From positions 1-39,575 of the forward strand of contig JAPMTS010000041.1 of assembly GCA_026552955.1 (NCBI GenBank): 39,575 nucleotides of DNA. The letters are read 5' to 3'. Shown piece by piece: positions 18,226-25,201 of the stretch (position 1 is its first letter; each line of letters opens with the position of its first letter). Position numbers and translations under genes: made by a program. The stretch comes from Candidatus Methanoperedens sp. Lineage in GTDB: Archaea; Halobacteriota; Methanosarcinia; Methanosarcinales; Methanoperedenaceae. The notes beneath the pieces are model-generated. The model was not told the origin of the DNA, made no database searches, and was given only the letters and a program-made list of their open reading frames with translations.

Positions 18226-18240
18226 CGAAAGCTTTATACA
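18226..18240 (+). promoter_or_regulatory. BRE/TATA promoter of the small-protein operon
   Basis: CGAAA (18226-18230) followed by CTTTATACA (18232-18240) matches a BRE-TATA pair. It lies about 60 bases before the ATG at 18300, giving a leader of about 35 bases that contains GGAGGG. Confidence 0.6.
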
Positions 18241-18299
18241 TTATTAGTATCATTATTATCATCATATTATGGTTATGATCCTACGGAGGGAATAAGGAA

Positions 18300-18437
18300 A
18301 TGAAATATGTTCACGTTCAATCAGTACTTCCACAGGAGGATGTAATTGCATTGAAAGCAAAAACAGGAGAATCCTCGGTAAAGGAAGCTATTTCTAAAGC
18401 GGTATATTATTATTTAAAATATGGAAAGGAAGAATAA
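18300..18437 (+). CDS. Small protein, 45 residues, possibly DUF5371-like
   Basis: A short gene coding MKYVHVQSVLPQEDVIALKA and ending KAVYYYLKYGKEE. The pattern of a beta strand, then 'LPxEDVIALKAKTGESSVKEAISKAV', looks like a ribbon-helix-helix or related small fold as in antitoxins or transcription factors, and it also recalls the archaeal DUF5371 group. Neither assignment is certain. Start support: the promoter at 18226 and GGAGGGAATAAGG just upstream. It is followed after two bases by another small gene, so the two form an operon. Confidence 0.65.
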   Translation: MKYVHVQSVLPQEDVIALKAKTGESSVKEAISKAVYYYLKYGKEE

Positions 18438-18439
18438 CT

Positions 18440-18694
18440 ATGAAAGACGTTCCCAAATATATCACATCCGTCCAGATCCAGGCAAATGAAGCTGTAAACC
18501 TCAATATTTCACTGGGATTCGAGAAAAACGGGGCAATGATATTGAGTTACCAGGATACTGCAGAACTTGATCAGGATTCCAAGTATATCAATGATGCCGC
18601 ATATCCTAATAGTGCAATTATGGCCCATGGAAAGTATGCAATGTGGATTTCCATGTTTACAAGGCACGTACAACCCTGCAATGATAACGAATGA
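18440..18694 (+). CDS. Small protein, 84 residues, unknown function
   Basis: No family recognised. It is a soluble protein beginning MKDVPKYITSVQIQANEAVN, with two beta-rich stretches and no membrane segment. The start is two bases after the preceding 45-residue gene, with GGAAGGAAG as ribosome binding site inside that gene's end. The tight spacing argues that the pair is co-translated and acts together. A toxin-antitoxin pair is conceivable given the size and order, but no toxin motif is visible. Confidence 0.6.
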   Translation: MKDVPKYITSVQIQANEAVNLNISLGFEKNGAMILSYQDTAELDQDSKYINDAAYPNSAIMAHGKYAMWISMFTRHVQPCNDNE

Positions 18695-18903
18695 TAGCGA
18701 GATATAAGAGGGAGACAGGTCGATTCCTGTAAATCCGGTCTGAATGAATGCAATTTTCTTAGCAAATCCAGATAGTAACTTTGTCAGGCTTTTCATATTT
18801 CATAGATAAATCATATATTTATCGTATCAAGTGCGAAATAACTTAAAGCTATGGCTCTCCAGCTACTTTTTCCCAAAGTGTTTTAAGGAATAATTGACCA
18901 TTA

Positions 18904-19296
18904 ATGGTCATGGTCACTATTGCCATACTTATAGGTTCGGAATCAGACAGGCAGATCGCACAAAGAACAGCAAAAGTGCTGGATGACGCAGGGATGGATT
19001 ATGATATTCAGGTTCTTTCAGCTCACAGGAACCCGATAGAGCTTGAGGATTACATTCAAAAAAGTGATGCCAGGGTATTTATTGCGATAGCGGGATTATC
19101 GGCAGCTCTTCCCGGCGTGGTAGCCTCACGGACAAAAAAACCTGTGATAGGTGTGCCGGTAAGTTCGAAACTGGGGGGGATGGATGCGCTTTTATCGATC
19201 GTCCAGATGCCAAAAGGAGTGCCTGTCGCATGCGTAGGAATAGATAATGGCGAGAATGCGGCTTATCTGGCATTGAGGATACTGGGAAAGGACTGA
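18904..19296 (+). CDS. purE: 5-(carboxyamino)imidazole ribonucleotide mutase / AIR carboxylase
   Basis: A 130-residue PurE of normal length for the single-domain form, acting in purine biosynthesis. Motifs seen: [12 protein letters not shown] (phosphate-binding loop), LSAHRNP with the catalytic His, PVIGVPV, and [18 protein letters not shown]. The usual AAHLPG loop reads SAALPG, so the His there is Ala, as I recall from other methanogen PurEs. No purK is in the window, so class I or II chemistry cannot be settled. The start at 18904 is one of two in-frame ATGs; AAGGAA lies about 13 bases before. The gene is convergent with the stress protein, the stops being four bases apart. Confidence 0.92.
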   Translation: MVMVTIAILIGSESDRQIAQRTAKVLDDAGMDYDIQVLSAHRNPIELEDYIQKSDARVFIAIAGLSAALPGVVASRTKKPVIGVPVSSKLGGMDALLSIVQMPKGVPVACVGIDNGENAAYLALRILGKD

Positions 19297-19300
19297 AGAT

Positions 19301-19735
19301 TCACCTTGCCACCAGCACCGTGCACTTCGCTTTCCTTACCACGGCTTGCGCCACGCTTCCCAGCTCCGGATTTATCTCGGTCTCACCCTCGCTGCCCATT
19401 ACAATAGTATGCACTTTATGAATACGGGCAGCTTCAAGTATTGCGTGTGAAATAATCTCTGCACGAGCACCCATCCCTGTAATCCGCTGCATGCTGACCC
19501 CGACAAGGATCTTATGGACGTCTATACCCATATCCCCGCCCATTTCCACAACACGTTCCAGAACTTCCTCACCATGTGATACGAGTTCCTCGCGTTCTGA
19601 ATCTTTCTTTGCTACAGCTACATATATGGCAGCCATCCTGATATTGTAGGATTTTGTGATCTTCATGGCTGCGATCTCTGCTTTTCTTCCGCAATCGCTG
19701 CCGTCAGTGGCAAGGAGTATCTCGTAATGCGTCAT
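19301..19735 (-). CDS. Universal stress protein (UspA), last gene of the Hyf-like operon
   Basis: A 144-residue UspA-domain protein with the ATP-binding signature G-x2-G-x9-G-(S/T) in MGSEGETEINPELGSVAQAV and an N-terminal strand EILLATDGSDCGRKAE. It is therefore of the nucleotide-binding type. Its ATG overlaps the stop of the HyfI-like gene by four bases (ATGA), so it is translationally coupled to an energy-converting complex. That linkage suggests it senses or adjusts the complex according to ATP level, which is inference. No membrane segment. Confidence 0.9.
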   Translation of the reverse strand: MTHYEILLATDGSDCGRKAEIAAMKITKSYNIRMAAIYVAVAKKDSEREELVSHGEEVLERVVEMGGDMGIDVHKILVGVSMQRITGMGARAEIISHAILEAARIHKVHTIVMGSEGETEINPELGSVAQAVVRKAKCTVLVAR

Positions 19736-20220
19736 GATCTTACCTCAGTCTTTCTGATCTTTTGCTCCAGTTTCCCAATCGCCACCATGAGTCCGAATAT
19801 CACAGCCTGCGGCCGGGGAGGGCATCCCGGTATATAGACATCCACGGGAATTACCTTATCAACACCCCCCATGCTTGCATAAGTATCTGCGAATATTCCC
19901 CCGTTACATGCGCATGAACCCATTGCAGCTACAAGTTTCGGGGCTGGTGTGGCATTATATGTCTTGAGAAGCGCAAGTTCCATGTTCCGCGTCACGGGAC
20001 CCGTGACAAGAAGCATGTCAGCATGGCGGGGCGAGGCCACAATATGAAGACCGAAGCGTTCTATATCATAAATTGGATTTGAAAGCGAATTCACCTCAAC
20101 CTCACATGCATTGCATGAGCCTGCATCCACCTCGCGGATATGCAGTGATCGCCCGAATATTTTCCTGATCTTATCATTCAGGCGCTGTCCCATTATTTCA
20201 ATTTCATCTTCAACGGTCAT
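19732..20220 (-). CDS. hyfI: HyfI/HycG-like small subunit (NuoB family) with [4Fe-4S] site
   Basis: A 162-residue subunit equivalent to NuoB and to the group 4 hydrogenase small subunit. The cluster ligands are kept: the SCNAC pair region, GSCACNGGIF, and the PGCPP motif near the C-terminus. The segment SPRHADMLLVTGPVTRNME is nearly identical in style to HycG/HyfI. It should carry the proximal (N2-type) cluster that hands electrons to the large-subunit site. It overlaps both neighbours by ATGA junctions, so the operon is tightly coupled. It lacks the extra domains of uptake-hydrogenase small subunits. Confidence 0.92.
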   Translation of the reverse strand: MTVEDEIEIMGQRLNDKIRKIFGRSLHIREVDAGSCNACEVEVNSLSNPIYDIERFGLHIVASPRHADMLLVTGPVTRNMELALLKTYNATPAPKLVAAMGSCACNGGIFADTYASMGGVDKVIPVDVYIPGCPPRPQAVIFGLMVAIGKLEQKIRKTEVRS

Positions 20221-20555
20221 AACTTTCTCCGGATAATGGTGACAAGGTCTTCTTTTGTCAGGGATGCGAGTTCATATTCCTGTGTAAGTTTGACCGCATC
20301 GGATTGGCAAACTTCCTCACACCTTGCGCAGAATATACATCCACAATACGACAATGCAAGCGTCTTTTCATTGTTTTTTTCTGTGATCGTTATAACACCC
20401 GGAGGACAAACCCTAACGCATTCCCCGCAAAACGTGCATTTATCCGATAAAAGCTGCGGCATTCCGCGAAATCCCTCTGGTGCCGCCTCGGGTACATCAG
20501 GATATTTCGTTGTCTGACAGCCGGTCTTAATAGTTTTAATAAGTATTTCAAGCAT
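20217..20555 (-). CDS. hyfH: HyfH-like 2x[4Fe-4S] ferredoxin subunit (NuoI family)
   Basis: A 112-residue ferredoxin-type subunit. Cluster motif one is CTFCGECVRVCP. Motif two is CGCIFCARCEEVC, with an extra Cys. Together they bind two [4Fe-4S] clusters that wire electrons into the small subunit. The start MLEILIKTIKTG at 20553-20555 is chosen because GGTGGT lies just before it and it matches HyfH/HycF beginnings; longer frames run back into hyfG. No formate dehydrogenase or other electron-input gene is nearby, so the donor is unknown, ferredoxin being likely. Confidence 0.9.
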   Translation of the reverse strand: MLEILIKTIKTGCQTTKYPDVPEAAPEGFRGMPQLLSDKCTFCGECVRVCPPGVITITEKNNEKTLALSYCGCIFCARCEEVCQSDAVKLTQEYELASLTKEDLVTIIRRKL

Positions 20556-20563
20556 TTTACCAC

Positions 20564-22138
20564 CTACATATCGTTGCCTGAATAAGATAAGCTCAAGCTC
20601 TTGTTTATGATCGGGAAATCGGGAACGATGTTGTCCAGCACTGCATACTCTATGGAAAGCCAGTTGCAAAAGGAAGGATCACGAACTTTGCATCTTTCGA
20701 TCTTGTTCCCACAGGTCCGGATCCAGTAAATGGTTTCTCCTCTTGGGGCTTCGCAATATCCCAGTGCGTTGCCATCGGGGATATCATCAGCCTTTATACG
20801 TATTTCACCTTCGGGAAGCGACCAGAGCGCCTGTTCAATGAGCGCGATGGATTCACAAACCTCATCTCCCCTTATGATAGTTCTTGCATGCACATCACCG
20901 GCTTTGCTGACAGGCACTTTGAAATTGAATTCCCTGTAAGCCGCATAAGGGTGATCGCGCCTTGTATCCCTGTCGATCCCTGATGCGCGGCCAACAGGCC
21001 CGACCACATGCAATCCCTTTGCAATATCATTGTAGATGCGTCCTGTGGTTTCGATCCTGTCCATAAGGGAGGGGGTCGAAAACAGGAGTCCCATCAATTT
21101 CCTGAAATCCCGCTGAATAACTGATAAGCTAACCAGAATTTCGTCTTTCTTGCTCCCAATATCACGCCGCACGCCTCCGATCGTATTCATTCCCCGGAGA
21201 AGCCTGCTGCCTGTTATACGCTCATTTAATTGCAATACATCTTCCTTGAGCTTATTGGCATGAGCCGCACCGAATGAAAAAGCCACATCTGTCGCTATCC
21301 CTGCGATATCTCCAATATGATTGTATATTCGCTCAAGTTCAAGAAGAATAGTCCTGATATGCTTTGCGCGGGGCGGTATGTCCATACCTGCAATTTTTTC
21401 CATTGCCTGGCAGAATGCAACCGCATGAGCCACAGAATTATCACCGGAAATCCTTTCAGCAAGAAAAACGGCTTTGTCAAGTGAGATGTTCTCAAACAAT
21501 TTCTCCACGCCTTTATGAGTGTAGAAATGCCTTATTTCAAGATTGATTATTGGCTCACCTGCAACGCTGAATCTGAAATGTCCGGGTTCGATGACCCCGG
21601 CATGCACAGGTCCCACGGGTATCTCATACACCCCTTCGCCCTCCACGCGCCTGTAAGCGTATTCACCTTTGATGCGGGGCGGTTTTGTTTTGATATCAAA
21701 ATCCTTTCTGAGGGGATGAACTCCCGCAGGCCAGTCCTCAAAATTCATAAGCCTTCTCGGATCAGGATGGCCCACCGGTATTAAACCGAACATGTCCTGT
21801 ATCTCCCGTTCATACCAGTTAGCAGCGGCCACCTTATTCGTAATGGATGGATATCTTGGATTTTTCCCGTCGATATCAATTCTCAGGATGATAAATGCAT
21901 CTTCCCTGTCAACTGAAAAAACATAATGAATTTTAAAAGAACCCTCTTCTTTGCGTTCATCTGTTGCAAAAATGCAAACCAGCGGTATATCAAGATGATG
22001 ATAAAGATGATCACACATCTTCATGATTATTTCTTTTTTTACAGTGAGATATGTTTCATTTTGTGAAGTGGATACTTCCAAAATATGATTATTATATTCT
22101 TTTGTTATGGATTCTACAATAGCATTCATCACAATCAT
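20564..22138 (-). CDS. hyfG: HyfG/HycE-like fused NuoC-NuoD large subunit lacking the NiFe ligands
   Basis: A 524-residue fusion. Residues 1-160 are a NuoC-like domain (NWYEREIQDMFGLIPVGHPD, then LRKDF). Residues about 175-524 are a NuoD / hydrogenase-large-subunit domain (FYTHKGVEKLFENISLD). In true hydrogenases the N-terminal motif is R-x-C-G-x-C; here residues 229-234 read R-I-S-G-D-N. The C-terminal D-P-C-x-x-C reads D487-P-S-F-C-N492. All four nickel-ligand positions are lost, with one Cys at 491 out of register. The protein therefore cannot hold an NiFe centre. It matches the Ehr class of Hyf-like complexes whose reaction is unknown. There is no C-terminal protease-cleavage extension after the motif. 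Confidence 0.92.
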   Translation of the reverse strand: MIVMNAIVESITKEYNNHILEVSTSQNETYLTVKKEIIMKMCDHLYHHLDIPLVCIFATDERKEEGSFKIHYVFSVDREDAFIILRIDIDGKNPRYPSITNKVAAANWYEREIQDMFGLIPVGHPDPRRLMNFEDWPAGVHPLRKDFDIKTKPPRIKGEYAYRRVEGEGVYEIPVGPVHAGVIEPGHFRFSVAGEPIINLEIRHFYTHKGVEKLFENISLDKAVFLAERISGDNSVAHAVAFCQAMEKIAGMDIPPRAKHIRTILLELERIYNHIGDIAGIATDVAFSFGAAHANKLKEDVLQLNERITGSRLLRGMNTIGGVRRDIGSKKDEILVSLSVIQRDFRKLMGLLFSTPSLMDRIETTGRIYNDIAKGLHVVGPVGRASGIDRDTRRDHPYAAYREFNFKVPVSKAGDVHARTIIRGDEVCESIALIEQALWSLPEGEIRIKADDIPDGNALGYCEAPRGETIYWIRTCGNKIERCKVRDPSFCNWLSIEYAVLDNIVPDFPIINKSLSLSYSGNDM

Positions 22139-23589
22139 CTCACAACAGCTACTACTTTCATGATCATTTCATAAAAAAATGGCGGGATATAGACACCAAG
22201 CACAATTACGAATACCACGAGGATCGCCATTGCCCCGAGCGTCCACCTGCTCATTTCCCCGGGCATTATTCCGGGTTTTGGTGTTCCGAATGTCATGGTA
22301 ACAAGGTTATTGAAAAAACCAGCGAAGATCATTATCATAAATAGAAGGAACAAGACCGACGAAATAATATGCCCCTGCAGGAATCCTGCCGAAAGTATTG
22401 TAAATTCGCTCAAGAAGATACTAAAAGGCGGCGACCCTGTTATGGCAAGCCCCCCAATTAACAGCATTCCACCTGTTGCCGGCATGGATTTAACAATTCC
22501 GCTCACCTTGCTTATCTCTTTTGTTTCATATTTTAGAAGCACATTTCCCGCGCCGAAGAACATGAGTGATTTTGTCATTGCATGGTTGAACATGTGAAGT
22601 ATAGCGCCAAATATCCCGAAAACCCCTCCGAATCCTATACCGAGTGCAATTATTCCCATGTGCTCAACACTGCTATATGCAAGCATACGTTTGTAATCTT
22701 CCTGGAGGATTATGAACGGCACTGCCACGCCAAGTGAAAGAAGCCCGAATATAATGAGGAGGTTGCTCGTAAAATCCACCCCAGTTGACTTTGTTGCAAT
22801 TGTATAGAACCGGATGATGCCATACATGGCGCAGTTCAGGAGAACCCCGGAAAGAAGAGCGCTCACCGGTGTTGGTGCTTCACTATGTGCATCCGGAAGC
22901 CATGTATGCATGGGCGCAAGACCTGCTTTTGTTCCGTAACCTATGAGTATGAAAATGAATGCAAGCTTCATTATGGTAGGATCAAACTGGCCTGCAACTG
23001 CAATCAATGAAGTCCAATTAAGTGCATCCCCGGTTTCCCCAAGAATCTTTACGGCGGCATAATAGGTAAGTATCGTGCCAAAAAGGGCAAAGGTTATACC
23101 AACCGTACATATGATCATATATTTCCAGGCGGCTTCAATAGAGGATTTTTTGGTATAAAGGATCATGAGGAGTGCTGAAACAAGCGTTGTCATTTCGATG
23201 GCGATCCACAGGCCAAGGTTATTGGTGACGCCAACAAGAAGCATCGTGAACATGAAGATATGGAAAAGGACATAATATATTTTCAATTTTTTCAAATCCA
23301 TTATCCCATGTTTGAATTCATGCCCCATGTAGCCGATTGAATAAACCGAAGCTACAAAGCCCACGATTGACACAATAAGAACAATGAAGGCGCTAAACGC
23401 ATCAGCAAAAAGGGCATTTGTCCATGATATTATGACACCTTGACGGTACACGTTTTCCACCAATATCAAACCGATAACAAGGGTAGCGATAGAACCTGTA
23501 AGACTTACCGCTTCGACCTCTTTCTTTGATCGTGTAAAAAAGCATAAAATGCCCGTCAATATCGGAGCAATGAGAAGATATTCGATCAT
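22135..23589 (-). CDS. hyfF: HyfF-like proton/cation antiporter subunit (NuoN/MrpD family)
   Basis: A 484-residue membrane protein with about 14 helices in the Proton_antipo_M family. Key charged residues of the pump path are visible: the Glu in LWIAIEMTTLVSALLM, the Lys in GYGTKAGLAPMHTWLPDAHS, and the Lys-Arg in EDYKRMLAYSSVEHMG. Gene order after the HyfE-like gene and before the large subunit matches hyfF of formate hydrogenlyase-4. It is one of only two antiporter-like subunits here; a hyfD counterpart is missing. Its stop overlaps the hyfG start. Confidence 0.92.
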   Translation of the reverse strand: MIEYLLIAPILTGILCFFTRSKKEVEAVSLTGSIATLVIGLILVENVYRQGVIISWTNALFADAFSAFIVLIVSIVGFVASVYSIGYMGHEFKHGIMDLKKLKIYYVLFHIFMFTMLLVGVTNNLGLWIAIEMTTLVSALLMILYTKKSSIEAAWKYMIICTVGITFALFGTILTYYAAVKILGETGDALNWTSLIAVAGQFDPTIMKLAFIFILIGYGTKAGLAPMHTWLPDAHSEAPTPVSALLSGVLLNCAMYGIIRFYTIATKSTGVDFTSNLLIIFGLLSLGVAVPFIILQEDYKRMLAYSSVEHMGIIALGIGFGGVFGIFGAILHMFNHAMTKSLMFFGAGNVLLKYETKEISKVSGIVKSMPATGGMLLIGGLAITGSPPFSIFLSEFTILSAGFLQGHIISSVLFLLFMIMIFAGFFNNLVTMTFGTPKPGIMPGEMSRWTLGAMAILVVFVIVLGVYIPPFFYEMIMKVVAVVR

Positions 23590-23593
23590 AGTA

Positions 23594-24253
23594 TCAACCT
23601 ATCAGGGTTTTTAGCATGTCAGTATCTATGCTCTCAAATGTCTTGTTTATCCTGAAAATCAGGATCCCCATGATGAGAACGCCGATCAGGACATCGAAGA
23701 ATATTCCGAGTTCAACAAGGAGAGGCATTCCATTTGTCAACGATATTGCACCGAGAAAAAGACCATTTTCCATTACCAGTATGCCAAGCATCTGCATAAG
23801 GGCTTTTTTCCGGCTTATCATAATAAAAAGCCCGATAGACACAAGCGACACGGATGCTGAAAGAGCTAAACTTGAAAGTTCTGAAATGATACTGATGGAT
23901 CGAATAAGATAATATGAAATCACGACAAGGATCCCACCAATGATTATTGAAGGCGATATAGTGACATAAAGTTCCACTTCCCTTTTGACCTTGATCTCAC
24001 GGATGATGTAAATAAAAATATATGGTATGACCGCTGATTTTATGATAAGGGTCAGGAGGGCAACAATATAAATATCATATTTTCCCGTTGAATATGCCAC
24101 AATGCCGGCGACAAATGCAAGAAGGAACGATTGTATACCAAAGGCCCTTACACATGAATAAAGCCTTGTTGAACCAAGGATCATAAAAGTCGAAACAAGA
24201 ATGAACGCTATTAATAATTGCATTATCTTTGATCCGAAAATAACTTCTGACAT
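23594..24253 (-). CDS. hyfE: HyfE-like membrane subunit
   Basis: A 219-residue protein with about six or seven helices, of the HyfE family, which looks like a fusion of NuoK- and NuoJ-like parts (NuoK-type helix around YVTISPSIIIGGILVVISYY and MQMLGILVMENGLFL with the conserved Glu). Length equals that of HyfE. It provides part of the ion-translocating membrane chain between the antiporters. It is separated from its neighbours by only a few bases. Confidence 0.88.
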   Translation of the reverse strand: MSEVIFGSKIMQLLIAFILVSTFMILGSTRLYSCVRAFGIQSFLLAFVAGIVAYSTGKYDIYIVALLTLIIKSAVIPYIFIYIIREIKVKREVELYVTISPSIIIGGILVVISYYLIRSISIISELSSLALSASVSLVSIGLFIMISRKKALMQMLGILVMENGLFLGAISLTNGMPLLVELGIFFDVLIGVLIMGILIFRINKTFESIDTDMLKTLIG

Positions 24254-24256
24254 TTT

Positions 24257-25201
24257 TTATCCTCCTTTTACTATAATAAATGAAACGAGGGCCAGGAATG
24301 AAAGCATGAGAGATATTGACAGCAATTCAGGTAACCTGAATAATCTCCATTTTGCGGTTGAGGTTTCAACGACTGCCATCGATATTCCGATAACCAGGAT
24401 CTTTATCACAAAAACCAGAAAAGACAGGACCAATGCTGATGCACCTGCTCCCTGTGAAGCTATGCCCCAGGGGAAAAATATGTTCGCAAGCAATGAAAAA
24501 ATAAGCAATTGCTTTATCATTGCCCCCAGTTCCATGATCGCCAGTTGTCTTCCGGAATATTCCAGGATCATTGCTTCGTGGATCATGGTGAGTTCAAGAT
24601 GTGTAGCCGGATTATCTACAGGGATGCGGCCTGTTTCAGCAATAGCGATAATAAAAAGAGCAACAAATGCCAGTATCTGGTATGGTGACATGGCATCGAT
24701 ACCCATGCCTGATACGGTCTGTGAAATGAATCCCAGGTTCGTGGAGCCCACATTGAGTGCGACTGCAAATATGGAAAGCATTAAAGCCGGTTCCACTAAA
24801 GCCGCAATGAACATCTCACGGCTCCCGCCCATCCCGCCAAAAGAACTTCCCGCATCCAGCGAAGCAAGGGCTGTAAAAAACCTGGCAAGTGCAAATAGGT
24901 AAATAACCGCGATCAGGTCTCCTGCAAAACCAAGCGGGAGTTGTGTTATGTATATCGGGATCAAAAGACCTGCCGCAAGTACGGCTGCAAAGGAAATGAT
25001 AGGTGCGGCATGAAATATCCAGGACACATTATTTGAAATAACAGAATCTTTTTTAACCAGTTTAAGGAGATCATAATACGGCTGCAGGATGCCCGGACCT
25101 TTTCTTATCTGGAAAAAAGATTTTACCTTTTTAATAATTCCGCTAAGCAACGGTGCAAGGATAATGATAAGAAATGTCTGGAAAATCAATTGTATGATCA
25201 T
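24257..25201 (-). CDS. hyfC: HyfC/HycD-like membrane subunit (NuoH family)
   Basis: A 314-residue protein with eight or so helices, equivalent to NuoH/HyfC, which couples the peripheral arm to the membrane arm. The conserved loop IRKGPGILQPYYDLLKLVKK and the acidic PVDNPATHLELTMIHEAM with its E-L-T-M-I-H-E pattern are both clear. Its start overlaps the upstream HyfB-like stop (TAATG). All residues expected for the quinone-like or coupling cavity at the NuoH/NuoD interface appear to be kept, so the loss of nickel affects chemistry and not coupling. Confidence 0.93.
   Translation of the reverse strand: MIIQLIFQTFLIIILAPLLSGIIKKVKSFFQIRKGPGILQPYYDLLKLVKKDSVISNNVSWIFHAAPIISFAAVLAAGLLIPIYITQLPLGFAGDLIAVIYLFALARFFTALASLDAGSSFGGMGGSREMFIAALVEPALMLSIFAVALNVGSTNLGFISQTVSGMGIDAMSPYQILAFVALFIIAIAETGRIPVDNPATHLELTMIHEAMILEYSGRQLAIMELGAMIKQLLIFSLLANIFFPWGIASQGAGASALVLSFLVFVIKILVIGISMAVVETSTAKWRLFRLPELLSISLMLSFLALVSFIIVKGG

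Noticed and set aside
18700-18750. tRNA-like T-arm: ACAGG, a CGATT-containing loop, then CCTGT
   Set aside because: The loop is one base short and no matching acceptor, D or anticodon arms can be folded around it.
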